From Anaerococcus sp. Marseille-P3625 (GTDB taxonomy: Bacteria; Bacillota; Clostridia; Tissierellales; Peptoniphilaceae), in NCBI RefSeq assembly GCF_900232825.1, contig NZ_OCTP01000011.1, positions 310,001 through 374,000 on the forward strand: a stretch of DNA of 64,000 nt. Direction: 5' to 3'. Numbering within the stretch: position 1 is the stretch's first letter; each line of letters opens with the position of its first letter. The notes beneath the pieces are model-generated. The model was not told the origin of the DNA and did not search any database. It saw only the letters and a program-made list of their open reading frames with translations. Position numbers and translations under genes: made by a program. Of the stretch, positions 14,378 through 22,424 are shown piece after piece.

Positions 14378-14581
14378 CTAATCTAATTTAAAATCTGACA
14401 TCCTTTTACTTTGCTTAAAATCGTTATTATTTCTTAATCCGCCAAGAAAATTTCCTTTATCATCTCTTATATCTATTTGATATTCAAAGCTTAAATTATA
14501 TTTTCTTTTATACTTTTTCTCATAATGTGATAATGCGAGTTCCAAGTACTCTATATCTTTTGCAATTTCTAATTTTTCCAT
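14378..14581 (-). CDS. Small phage protein with a GNFLGGLRNNND motif, 67 aa
   Basis: Function not recognised. An N-terminal amphipathic helix is followed by IDIRDDKGNFLGGLRNNND near residue 45. The twelve-residue motif GNFLGGLRNNND recurs, with nearly identical DNA, at the end of the 32-aa product encoded just upstream. The start lies after a spaced AGGGC, a weak ribosome site. Confidence 0.65.
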   Translation of the reverse strand: MEKLEIAKDIEYLELALSHYEKKYKRKYNLSFEYQIDIRDDKGNFLGGLRNNNDFKQSKRMSDFKLD

Positions 14582-14599
14582 TTAATTTGCCCTCATATT

Positions 14600-14698
14600 T
14601 TAAAGATCATTATTATTTCTTAATCCACCAAGAAAATTTCCTTTTTCAAATCTCTTTAATTTGATTCTGTTTCTAATTCTTTTTATAAAATCAACCAT
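14600..14698 (-). CDS. 32-aa basic peptide ending in GNFLGGLRNNND
   Basis: Opens MVDFIKRIRNRIKLKR, strongly basic and amphipathic, and ends GNFLGGLRNNNDL. AAGGAG lies seven bases before the ATG. The 3' part of the gene repeats about 40 bases of the next gene with few changes. It may be a partial duplication or a pair of peptides with a shared signal. Confidence 0.65.
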   Translation of the reverse strand: MVDFIKRIRNRIKLKRFEKGNFLGGLRNNNDL

Positions 14699-14775
14699 TT
14701 TAAGTCTCCTTTTTGTCCTTTTAATAATTTTTCCTATAAGCTATAATGTAAGTAAATATAATTTAGGAGATTAAT

Positions 14776-15276
14776 ATGCAAAAATTCAATACAATCATTT
14801 CTTTACTAGCCTTAGTCGCATCATTCTTTTCTGTTTGGCAATCTAATAAGGCCAATAGATTTGAATTAATTCTTCTAAATCCAACCTATAAACGTATGGG
14901 AAAATATACTAGGCTTAATTTTGATATTCTTAATAATTCTTCAAAATCTTTAATGATTGAAGATATAAAACTTAAAACTCAAATAACAAACCATAATTTG
15001 CCTATACAATATTTCAATGTTTTCGAGATTTTCGATAAGCAAAATCAAATAAATATGTCTAGGTCTGATTTCCCTACCCTTCCCCCTATGCCTGAAGAAA
15101 AAGATTTTCCAACTGATTTACATAATCTTATCTTGTCCCCTTTCCAACTCAAAAATATGACTTTTTATATATTAGAAAAAGAACATTTAATAGACGTTTG
15201 CATAGATGCTAGTCAAAGAATAGATTATTTTAGCAAAAATAAATCATTTCCACTTGTCTTCGTTAAGTCTGCATAA
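14776..15276 (+). CDS. Membrane-anchored protein of unknown function, 166 aa
   Basis: One N-terminal membrane helix (FNTIISLLALVASFFSVWQS) anchors a soluble domain with beta-rich character (TRLNFDILNNSSKSLMIED). TTAGGAGATTA precedes the ATG. A TATAAT box lies about 35 bases upstream. It sits next to the CI switch on the lysogenic strand, so expression from the prophage and a role at the host membrane, for example blocking other phages, are reasonable guesses. Confidence 0.65.
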   Translation: MQKFNTIISLLALVASFFSVWQSNKANRFELILLNPTYKRMGKYTRLNFDILNNSSKSLMIEDIKLKTQITNHNLPIQYFNVFEIFDKQNQINMSRSDFPTLPPMPEEKDFPTDLHNLILSPFQLKNMTFYILEKEHLIDVCIDASQRIDYFSKNKSFPLVFVKSA

Positions 15277-15333
15277 AATTATCAAATTAAGTATTAAGTG
15301 TATAACTAAAAACACTGTGGTTAATATTTCCAT
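15244..15333 (-). CDS. 29-aa membrane peptide, toxin-like
   Basis: Opens MEILTTVFLVIHLILNLI, one hydrophobic helix with a short basic tail. AGGAGGAAGAC directly precedes the ATG. Its 3' end overlaps the end of the + strand gene by 33 bases. Size and layout resemble small holin-like or type I toxins, and it is clearly related to the peptide encoded just upstream. Function unproven. Confidence 0.7.
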   Translation of the reverse strand: MEILTTVFLVIHLILNLIILCRLNEDKWK

Positions 15334-15363
15334 GTCTTCCTCCTGTGATTTTTTCTAAGATGT

Positions 15364-15450
15364 TTATTCTTTAAATTTGTGGATGCTGTATAAAATTGCT
15401 ACATCAATTATCAAATGCACTACCAATAGTGATATGGTAAAATCTTCCAT
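15364..15450 (-). CDS. 28-aa membrane peptide, toxin-like
   Basis: Opens MEDFTISLLVVHLIIDVAIL, a hydrophobic helix with a short charged tail. AGAGGAGACTTAT precedes the ATG. Shares the ME start and the VxHLIxxxxIL pattern with its neighbour, so the two arose by duplication. Both follow the Cro-like gene on the lytic strand. Confidence 0.7.
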   Translation of the reverse strand: MEDFTISLLVVHLIIDVAILYSIHKFKE

Positions 15451-15491
15451 ATAAGTCTCCTCTACTTTAAGGCCATTATTTTATTTTTCTT

Positions 15492-15737
15492 TTAACAACT
15501 AAGCTTCTTAATAGTGTCCAAATCGTCTACTTTTTCATCAAAAAAAATTTCTTGTCTATCTGAAGGATCTAAATTTAATAAATCACTCAAGGCTTGAATT
15601 TCACTTGCCAAAAATTCAGTTTTGTTATTAATTTTGTTATATAGTCCAGCCCTTGATAATCCAAGCTTTTCAGCTAGAAATCCTAAACGGTAACCACTCA
15701 CTTTGATTTTATAATTTAACAAAACACTATTTGTCAT
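15492..15737 (-). CDS. Cro-like XRE repressor opposite CI, 81 aa
   Basis: The HTH SGYRLGFLAEKLGLSRAGLYNKI matches small XRE regulators placed opposite phage CI genes, and the C-terminus REIFFDEKVDDLD-like is typical of these. AGGAGG lies six bases before the ATG. It starts the lytic transcript, followed by the two membrane peptides. Confidence 0.8.
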   Translation of the reverse strand: MTNSVLLNYKIKVSGYRLGFLAEKLGLSRAGLYNKINNKTEFLASEIQALSDLLNLDPSDRQEIFFDEKVDDLDTIKKLSC

Positions 15738-15766
15738 TCATTACCTCCTTTCCTATCGTTAAAATT

Positions 15767-15795
15767 ATTATACAGCAAAGTTTCCTTTTTGTCTA
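15767..15795 (-). promoter_or_regulatory. Promoter of the Cro-like gene
   Basis: On the - strand TAGACA (15795-15790), a 17-base spacer, then TATAAT (15772-15767). It diverges from the CI promoter about 50 bases away, so one control region serves both. Confidence 0.7.
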
Positions 15796-15842
15796 CTATT
15801 TTCTTAAAATTTTTCAATTTTTTTCTCAAACGTATAAAATTA

Positions 15843-15871
15843 TTGACGATATGGCGACTTAATGATAGAAT
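15843..15871 (+). promoter_or_regulatory. Promoter of the CI repressor gene
   Basis: TTGACG (15843-15848), exactly 17 bases, then TAGAAT (15866-15871), followed by AAAAGGAGG and the CI start. This is the lysogenic maintenance promoter by position. Confidence 0.75.
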
Positions 15872-15895
15872 GTATATATAAAAAGGAGGTACTAA

Positions 15896-16531
15896 ATGGC
15901 TACTCTAAATCAAAATATAAAGAAAAGAAGAATTGAGTTAAATATGACTCAAGAAGAGCTAGCATTGAAAACGGGTTACAAATCAAAGAGTGCAATTTCT
16001 AAAATAGAATTAGGAAATCGAGATTTATCACAATCACAAATATCGGTTTTCGCTAAAGCCCTAAATACTACTCCAGGCTATCTAATGGGATGGAAAGATG
16101 ATCCAGACTACTCCAAAATCCCAGGAATAAAAATAATAAAAAAATTCGTAAATGTTCCAATACTTGGAGAAATAGCCTGTGGTCAACCTATGTTTTGTGA
16201 AGAAAACTTTGAGGGGATATTTCAAATAGATGAGGACTTAGATCAGCCTGATTTTTGTCTTATAGCAAGAGGTGACTCTATGATCGATGCAGGTATCCAC
16301 GATGGTGATATAGCTTTTATGAGAAAAACTCCAATAGTTGAAAACGGAAAAATAGCAGCAGTTTATTATGATGAAGATGTCACACTAAAAAGATACTACA
16401 GCAAAGGCAATCAAGTAATACTCCAACCAGAAAATAAATTCTATTCCCCTATTATAATCGATTTATACGAAGATATCCCCCTTCAAATACTAGGAGAGCT
16501 TATAGGTGTTTATTCTAAAGTTAGTAGATAA
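15896..16531 (+). CDS. LexA-like CI repressor with S24 autoprotease, 211 aa
   Basis: N-terminal XRE helix-turn-helix (MTQEELALKTGYKSKSAISK, residues 18-37) and a C-terminal S24 peptidase domain. The cleavage site is Cys95-Gly96 (IACGQ), the catalytic Ser128 lies in RGDSMIDAG and Lys165 in TLKRY, with the 37-residue spacing known from LexA. RecA-stimulated self-cleavage would therefore induce the prophage. AAAAGGAGG precedes the ATG. It is divergent from the Cro-like gene. Confidence 0.9.
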   Translation: MATLNQNIKKRRIELNMTQEELALKTGYKSKSAISKIELGNRDLSQSQISVFAKALNTTPGYLMGWKDDPDYSKIPGIKIIKKFVNVPILGEIACGQPMFCEENFEGIFQIDEDLDQPDFCLIARGDSMIDAGIHDGDIAFMRKTPIVENGKIAAVYYDEDVTLKRYYSKGNQVILQPENKFYSPIIIDLYEDIPLQILGELIGVYSKVSR

Positions 16532-16548
16532 GATTAAAACACTAACTG

Positions 16549-16605
16549 GGGTACATTTTGTACCCTATAAGGTGGAAAATAAGTGTACGATTTTTTTCGT
16601 ACACT
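16549..16605 (+). other. Two perfect hairpins with GTAC cores downstream of CI
   Basis: GGGTACA-TTT-TGTACCC (16549-16565) and AGTGTACGA-TTTTTT-TCGTACACT (16582-16605) follow the CI stop by 17 and 50 bases. Neither has a T-run after it, so they are not ordinary terminators. They may be protein-binding palindromes or mRNA 3' stabilisers. Confidence 0.6.
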
Positions 16606-16949
16606 CTACTAAATAAATTAATAAAAACCGAGTTCATTACCTCTGATAATGCAAAAAGATATAAAACTTATTATTGCTCGCAACTGCTAAACCTAATCTA
16701 ATAAAAAGTATTAAACGTCACTTATATATTTTTAAGCGAAGTATATTCGATATTATTTCACTTACAAATATTTAAGCGAAATTTACAACAATATATTTCA
16801 TTTACTGCCTAAAGTAAGATAAACTTTATTAATTCAAAACTTTAATAAAATTTAAAATTATATATAAATAGACATTTAAACAAGTTACTAACAAAATGCA
16901 AAGCTCAAACAAAGTGTTGTTTTGCTAGATGATGAAAAGGGAGAAAATT
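16606..16949. other. Non-coding stretch before the lipoprotein gene
   Basis: About 340 bases without a credible gene. The sequence is very AT-rich and contains an imperfect 40-base tandem repeat (16720-16805, annotated separately) and, just before the lipoprotein gene, a 10-codon ORF without a ribosome site. A promoter for the lipoprotein must lie here but no clear -35/-10 pair stands out. Confidence 0.6.
16720..16805. repeat. Imperfect 40-bp tandem repeat
   Basis: Two units share CACTTA, then TTTAAGCGAA at 16731 and 16771, then a TTTCA..TTAC end; the second unit is followed by the start of a third. Iteron-like layout in an AT-rich gap suggests a site for a DNA-binding protein such as integrase arm binding or a lysogenic regulator. 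Confidence 0.55.
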
Positions 16950-17930
16950 ATGAAGAAAAAATCATTGGTGCTTGCACTTGCTATGCTAGCACTTGTAGGT
17001 TGCGATACTAAAAAAGATGATACCAAGGAAGTCAAAGATGATGCAAGACCAAAAACACAAACAACATCTAAGGCCGAAGAAAAAGAACTTAGTTATAGCG
17101 AGCAAATAGCAAAAAACCTTGAAGAAAATAAAAAGAAGCCTGAAAAGGAACTTGCCGAAGCAAAAACCAATAATCCGACCATAGATGAAATTATCAGCAA
17201 AGAACCCACCATTAATGTAGAAAACTTTAGCGACAAGCTTATCTTAAATGCTTATAAAAACCCAAATAGTATGTACGAGCAATACTTATCAGATAGCATG
17301 ACTTGGTATGAAGTACCTGAAGATCAGGTTATAAATGCCTTAAAATCAATGATAAGTGAAGGTGTTAAATTGTCACAAGAATTGGGAATAACCCTTGATT
17401 CTTTGCCAATATATTATGCTATTGATAAAGAAGCATATAAAGTCAGAGAAGATGTTTACTCTAGGGGTAAAGCTAGCTGTATGAAAGGTTTTGATATTAA
17501 TGGTATGTATATTGATAATTTTAATGCCTTCTTAGATCCTAATATTGCTAATGATTATAGATTGATGCTTAGCACGTATGAATTAAGAGATTATTTAGCA
17601 AGGTGCTATGCGAAATCAATAGGGCTTGGAGAACCTCTTGGTAAGTGGTTTTTATCGTATAGTGGTAGCATAGACAATATGTTAGACCCAGAAAATTATC
17701 CAGGAGGAATTACAGCTGCCACACTAATTACCACCTCATATGACCCTTATCCATGCTATGTAACTATAATAGATGAAACGAATAACCCAGTCAAAGTTGG
17801 ATACTCGCTTAATCAAATATGGGTAATGCCTATAAATTTATTTACACTAGATGCTAGTACACCAAATCGCATAGATATGTTGCCAGTACCGCATATGATA
17901 ACAGGACCAGGATTTATGTATCTGAATTAA
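16950..17930 (+). CDS. Prophage lipoprotein, 326 aa
   Basis: The signal peptide KKKSLVLALAMLALVGC ends in a lipobox with the lipidated Cys, followed by a charged, disordered stretch to about residue 80 and a globular domain with several Tyr-rich segments. ATGs at 16929 and 16932 are poorer starts; GGGAG precedes 16950. Function not recognised. As a surface lipoprotein between CI and integrase on the lysogenic strand, it is a good candidate for superinfection exclusion or host surface change, by analogy with other phage lipoproteins. Confidence 0.7.
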   Translation: MKKKSLVLALAMLALVGCDTKKDDTKEVKDDARPKTQTTSKAEEKELSYSEQIAKNLEENKKKPEKELAEAKTNNPTIDEIISKEPTINVENFSDKLILNAYKNPNSMYEQYLSDSMTWYEVPEDQVINALKSMISEGVKLSQELGITLDSLPIYYAIDKEAYKVREDVYSRGKASCMKGFDINGMYIDNFNAFLDPNIANDYRLMLSTYELRDYLARCYAKSIGLGEPLGKWFLSYSGSIDNMLDPENYPGGITAATLITTSYDPYPCYVTIIDETNNPVKVGYSLNQIWVMPINLFTLDASTPNRIDMLPVPHMITGPGFMYLN

Positions 17931-18067
17931 ATAAAAAAGACCCCCACAATCACCACAAAAGCAAGGATCTTTTTAAATAGGATATATAAACATAGTGCGA
18001 ATATGCTTATATTCCTATTATAGCAAAAATAATCAAAAAATAACAGGTTAAATAATAGGAGGAAAAA

Positions 18068-19129
18068 ATGAAAATTGAATCTTACAAAATAAAAAGCGGA
18101 ACTAGATACAGATTCCAAATCAGACTAGGAGAAAAAGTAACAACAAGATCCGGATTTAGAACTAAAAATTCAGCAATCTTTGCCTATACTCAATTGCTAG
18201 AAGAATATCAAAACGGTGTTGAAGGTAACGTAACCTACCAACAGGTCTATGATGAGTGGTTAGAAGTTTATAAGACTAAAGTTAAGGAAGCAACCCTACA
18301 ATCGACTACAACCATCTTTAAGATTCATATCCTACCAGTCTTTGCCCAGAAAAGAATAGGAGATATAACCACTAAAGATTGTCAGAAATTTGCTCTAAAT
18401 CTCACACAATTTGTAAAAGGTAAAGAATATTATTACCATGCTAAAAGGATAATGAACTATGCACAAGGTATATACAAGATACAAGAAAACCCCTTTAATA
18501 TACCAATTATGCCAAACTTCAAAGAGTCTGACAAAAAAGTGGACTTCCTAGAACCAGATGATGCAAATAGGCTCATAGAATACTTTAATGATGATATTTA
18601 TCGGAAAGCTATGTTCAGAATTTTTATTTACGCCGGATTAAGAAGAGGAGAATGTTTAGCTTTGACCTGGAACGATATAGATTTTAAAAGAAAAGGTGTA
18701 GATATAAATAAAACCCTTACGACAGGGATAGATAATAAACTTGTAGTATCAAGTCCTAAAACAAAAAAATCTAAAGCCTTTATAGAGTTAGACAAAGAAA
18801 CTTTGCTTATACTAAAAGAGCTGAAATTGCAATCAAAAAACAATATAATATTTCCTAACAACAAGGGAGAATATAGAAGACTCTCTGATCCTGATATTAG
18901 GCTAAAAAAAGCCTTAAAAGACCTGGGCCTAAAGCCTATAAGAGTCCACGACCTAAGACACACCCACGCAAGCCTACTCTTCTACTTTGGTTGGGATGTA
19001 AAATCTGTACAAGAAAGATTAAGACACGCAAGCTCAAAAACCACCATGGACATATACATCCACGTCACCAAGAAAAAACCAAAACAAGACATTAATAGTT
19101 TTGCAGAAAAAATGGATAAATTTGCCTAG
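18068..19129 (+). CDS. int: Phage tyrosine integrase, 353 aa
   Basis: N-terminal arm-binding domain (SGTRYRFQIRL), core-binding domain from about residue 55 (VTYQQVYDEWLEVY), and catalytic domain with Arg192 (AGLRRGECLAL), a Lys near 231-234, His294 and Arg297 (RVHDLRHTHAS), His320 (RLRHASS) and nucleophile Tyr330 (MDIYIHV). Full length for this family. AGGAGG precedes the ATG. It lies next to an array resembling tRNA-Pro 3' ends, its likely attachment site. Confidence 0.95.
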   Translation: MKIESYKIKSGTRYRFQIRLGEKVTTRSGFRTKNSAIFAYTQLLEEYQNGVEGNVTYQQVYDEWLEVYKTKVKEATLQSTTTIFKIHILPVFAQKRIGDITTKDCQKFALNLTQFVKGKEYYYHAKRIMNYAQGIYKIQENPFNIPIMPNFKESDKKVDFLEPDDANRLIEYFNDDIYRKAMFRIFIYAGLRRGECLALTWNDIDFKRKGVDINKTLTTGIDNKLVVSSPKTKKSKAFIELDKETLLILKELKLQSKNNIIFPNNKGEYRRLSDPDIRLKKALKDLGLKPIRVHDLRHTHASLLFYFGWDVKSVQERLRHASSKTTMDIYIHVTKKKPKQDINSFAEKMDKFA

Positions 19130-19217
19130 AAAAAATAGTTGTAGCTATTATGTAGTTATTCAAATTAAAAACATTGCAAAATCAACACTCAAAAGCCTAA
19201 TGTTTAAGACCTTTCAC

Positions 19218-19580
19218 CCCGACCATCTTAATCAGACTTGAATGTCTGATTTTTTTGTACTTATTTTTAAACCACAAAATTTTATTGCTAACTCTAGGCT
19301 TTGAGAAGGTGAGCTCCAAAGCTTCGAATCCTTTGGCCCCGACCATCTTAATCAGACTTGAATGTCTGATTTTTTTGTACTTATTTTTAAACCAGAAAAT
19401 TTATTGATAACTCTAGGCTTTGAGAAGGTGAGCTCCGAAGGTTCGAATCCTTTGGCCACAACCATCTTAATCAGACTTGAATGTCTGATTTTTTTGTACT
19501 TATTTTTAAACCACAAAATTTATTGATAACTCTAGACTTTGAGAAAGTGAGTTCCTAAGATTGCAATCTTCATAACTGTT
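19218..19580. repeat. Tandem array of tRNA-Pro-like 3' ends with terminators; probable attachment site
   Basis: Three units of 119-120 bp begin at 19218, 19338 and 19457, with a partial fourth ending near 19580. Each starts with a tRNA-like end (CCCCGACCA in units 1 and 2, CCACAACCA in unit 3), then a perfect terminator hairpin AATCAGAC..GTCTGATT plus T7, then a spacer. Units 2 and 3 are preceded by a T-arm-like stem and loop (GAAGG-TTCGAAT-CCTTT). G72 with discriminator A and CCA points to tRNA-Pro. No complete tRNA is present. The array adjoins int, so it holds the right prophage junction. Confidence 0.75.
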
Positions 19581-19594
19581 GCCATGTTAATAGA

Positions 19595-19630
19595 TAAAAA
19601 ACCTGTAGCTTTTGGCTACAGGTTTTATTT
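19595..19630 (-). terminator. Terminator of the zinc-ribbon protein gene
   Basis: AAACCTGTAG pairs with CTACAGGTTT (19599-19625). T-runs occur on both strands, so it can end the leftward host gene and any rightward read-through from the prophage. Confidence 0.85.
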
Positions 19631-21945
19631 TATCTTTGAATTTTATTAAAGCTTTGACTCTTCATCTCGCCTTGTTCACTTATATTTATTGATCCATTTT
19701 CATATTTTCCATTGATTGGAGTGTCGACGTTTACGCCTTGGATGGTCAATGAAACTTCTCCATTGTTTTCTTGGTAAGTTCCTTGGTGAACTCTATTTTC
19801 TATTTGATATCTCAATGTTCCATCTGTTCTTAGACTTAGTCTTGTGTTATTTCCTTGATATTCTCCAGCTACTGAATCTGATTTTGTAAAGTATGAATTT
19901 TGATCAACAGCTATTGAATTTGCAATTTCCAAGCCTGATAGGGCATTGTTTACTCTGTCTAATACTTCGTCTAAGAATGAGAAACCATAGTATGGAATTT
20001 CATAGTAGGTGTAGTCATCTTCAACAAAGAATTTGTGATAGATTTCATTGTCGGTTGTTAGTGGACCATCAGTGTAGAATTTACCATCTTCATCTTTTTT
20101 AGATTTAACATTTTTATATTCTACAAATGAATAGTAGGTAAATTCGTTTTTGTATTTTTCTTCATAATTTTCATTTGTTTTTATCTCATAGATTAGCATG
20201 ACTCTGTTTTTGAGGTTTTCATCGCCAGATTTTTTACCTGTTATGGCGCCAAGATAATTTATATTTGAGATTTTTGTAAATGATCTTTCTTGGAATGTTT
20301 CTTTTATTAATTTTCCAGCATGCTCTTTTAATGTTCCTAGTAAATCTTTGTCAAGATCATCTACTGTCGTGATGTATCCTTCGTTATCAGTTGATTTTTC
20401 TTGGTCATTTTCTTTTTCTTCAACTGTGAAAGTCTTTTCGATTGGACTTAAAGTTACTCCAAAATCATTTTTGAGAGCATCTTGATCAAATTCTAAGCTA
20501 ATCTGATATTCTTCTCCACTAGATAATTCACTGGTTTTGCTTGGATTAATCTTAATTTGTGACATATAATCCGGAGCATCTTCTGTTAGGCTTGTCTTTA
20601 GATTTATATTTGGACTTTCTCCCTCATATTCTACCTTAATGTAGTTAAAAGGATCGACGCTTTCTTCCAAAGTTAGATTATCAACTATCACAGGCTTTAT
20701 CGTGCTTGTAAATAAGACGTTGTAGCTATCTAGTAGACTTTGGTCTGAAATATTTGCCACAACAGTTATCTCTTCACCGTTTGATAGGTTGTTATCCTTG
20801 CTAAAGTTAAAGCTTGTTGTTTGTTCAAGTTCATCTACAAATTGTTTAGCGGCTGAATCATATTGGTCAGATTTTCTATCTTTTTTCTTATAGACAATTT
20901 GATTTCCAAAATCTGCTAACAAACGATCTTTATCTAGGCTAGCAGATGGGCTTGCTTGACCATCTTCTCCTGTAAATGTAACGTTAATGTAGTTTGAAAG
21001 ATCAATTTCTACATCTTTTGCTTTTTTATTTAGGAATAAATAGGCAATTATTATTCCTGCTACTAGTAGAATGATTGGTAGAAAATATATAGGCTTGAAA
21101 GAAAAAGGTTTTTTATTTTCTTCTATTTTTCTCTCTTTTATTTCTACATTTTCATTTACCGCTTTTGTGCTTTCTAAAATTTCCCTATTTTCTCTTGGAA
21201 ATTCATGGTTTTTTTGTGAAAAATCTTCCTTAATTTCTTTTTCTACATATGAATTTGAATTTTCTTTTTGAAAATATCTTATGGCTTGTGGAATATTAGA
21301 AGGATCAAGAGTTTCTTTTTTATGCTTCAAGTCGTTAAGATTATCAGATTTTAAAATCCTAGCTACTCTAGCTTCAACGTATTCGTAAGGAATATTTTTT
21401 TCTCTTGTGGTCTTGTTTTTTATCTTATTTGACTGATTGAATGGATTTTCCTTTAGTTTTACACCTTTATTTGCTAGTTTTTTATCAAGCAAATTAGAAA
21501 ATCTTTCTCCATTTTCCTTATGCCTAATATATCTGCTTTTTCTTTCATCGGTTGGATTGTAGCCATAATAAGCTGACGGAATTTCTTTGTTATCAGTTTC
21601 TGCTTTTTCCTCGATTTTTTCATTATCTTTAGCAATTATATTTTCATCAAAGACTTCATCATTTTCTTTATCAGCATTTGTATCTACTGATGCTTTTTTC
21701 TTAATTTTGAAGTTTTTAAGCAAATTGTCAAATTTACTATTAGAACTTACTTCTTTTTCCTTATTTTCTATTTGATTTTCTTTATCTGTAAGTGATTTAT
21801 AGGTGGAATTTTCTTTTTCTTCTAAATCTTCAACTGAATCTTCAATTGAAATTTTTGAATAATTTTCATTTTTTAATTTATTTCCACAAACAGGGCAAAA
21901 TTTTTCATCCCCATCTATTTTAGCACCACAATAAGTACAATACAT
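19630..21945 (-). CDS. Zinc-ribbon membrane protein with extracellular repeats, 771 aa
   Basis: Starts with a cytoplasmic zinc ribbon (Cys3, Cys6, Cys17, Cys20; MYCTYCGAKIDGDEKF), then a 260-residue charged, disordered stretch, one membrane helix near residues 290-310 (YFLPIILLVAGIIIAYLFL), and a large outside region with two related modules beginning YINVTFTGEDG and YIKVEYEGES. The layout recalls TcaA-like envelope sensors, which are tied to cell-wall stress, but the sequence alone does not prove it. GAGGAGATTAA precedes the ATG. Confidence 0.8.
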   Translation of the reverse strand: MYCTYCGAKIDGDEKFCPVCGNKLKNENYSKISIEDSVEDLEEKENSTYKSLTDKENQIENKEKEVSSNSKFDNLLKNFKIKKKASVDTNADKENDEVFDENIIAKDNEKIEEKAETDNKEIPSAYYGYNPTDERKSRYIRHKENGERFSNLLDKKLANKGVKLKENPFNQSNKIKNKTTREKNIPYEYVEARVARILKSDNLNDLKHKKETLDPSNIPQAIRYFQKENSNSYVEKEIKEDFSQKNHEFPRENREILESTKAVNENVEIKERKIEENKKPFSFKPIYFLPIILLVAGIIIAYLFLNKKAKDVEIDLSNYINVTFTGEDGQASPSASLDKDRLLADFGNQIVYKKKDRKSDQYDSAAKQFVDELEQTTSFNFSKDNNLSNGEEITVVANISDQSLLDSYNVLFTSTIKPVIVDNLTLEESVDPFNYIKVEYEGESPNINLKTSLTEDAPDYMSQIKINPSKTSELSSGEEYQISLEFDQDALKNDFGVTLSPIEKTFTVEEKENDQEKSTDNEGYITTVDDLDKDLLGTLKEHAGKLIKETFQERSFTKISNINYLGAITGKKSGDENLKNRVMLIYEIKTNENYEEKYKNEFTYYSFVEYKNVKSKKDEDGKFYTDGPLTTDNEIYHKFFVEDDYTYYEIPYYGFSFLDEVLDRVNNALSGLEIANSIAVDQNSYFTKSDSVAGEYQGNNTRLSLRTDGTLRYQIENRVHQGTYQENNGEVSLTIQGVNVDTPINGKYENGSINISEQGEMKSQSFNKIQR

Positions 21946-22023
21946 TTAATCTCCTCGTTTCGGCTTATATATATTAATATACATCATTAGCATAAATTTA
22001 TAAAGCAAAACATTTATTTATTT

Positions 22024-22248
22024 TCAATTGTTAGGTAAGCTTTGCAGGATGCCTTTGGAGCTATCGATCTTTATCAAGGCTGAATAGGCTTTAATTGGCT
22101 AGTGACCAGAAAATATTAATACAAAAGTTCCAACAGCAAGGCCTAAAAATATGGAAATTATTGTAAAAAGAATCTTTGAATTTTTAATATTTATTTTCTT
22201 TTTTACTTTAGTTTCTGCTATTTTGTTCGATTTTGCTAGCCTCTTCAC
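22024..22248 (-). pseudogene. Remnant of an ABC sugar/nucleoside permease gene
   Basis: From a GTG at 22248 the frame reads a basic start and KILFTIISIFLGLAVGTFVL, then IFSGH, a TAG stop at 22099, and in the same frame PIKAYSALIK. This is the usual N-terminus of NupP/YufP-type permeases, in which a GxxPxxAYxAL motif follows the first helix. The frame ends about 25 codons later and nothing else of the gene remains. It is a decayed fragment. Confidence 0.7.
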
Positions 22249-22362
22249 CAATTTCCAATTTCTTCCCCAATAAATATTACTCTTATATCATTATGTTAAT
22301 AAATATGTATCTTTTCCTGATTTTGCAAAATAATGTATTTCATAATTATTTTTTAAAAATGC

Positions 22363-22390
22363 TTGCTATTTTTTTTATTTGTGTTATAAT
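22363..22390 (+). promoter_or_regulatory. Promoter of glpF
   Basis: TTGCTA (22363-22368), 16 bases, then TATAAT (22385-22390). The transcript would begin near 22397 and pass through the terminator-like leader. Confidence 0.7.
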
Positions 22391-22424
22391 GAGTATAGAA
22401 CTGAAAAGGTTTCCACAAAATATT

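Noticed and set aside
19300-19470. Complete tRNA gene inside the array
   Set aside because: T-arm and acceptor 3' end are visible, but no 5' acceptor, D-arm or anticodon stem pairs with them.
19218-19580. Repeat array considered as CRISPR
   Set aside because: Units are 120 bp with continuous similarity and no short repeat/spacer pattern; each contains a terminator and a tRNA-like end.
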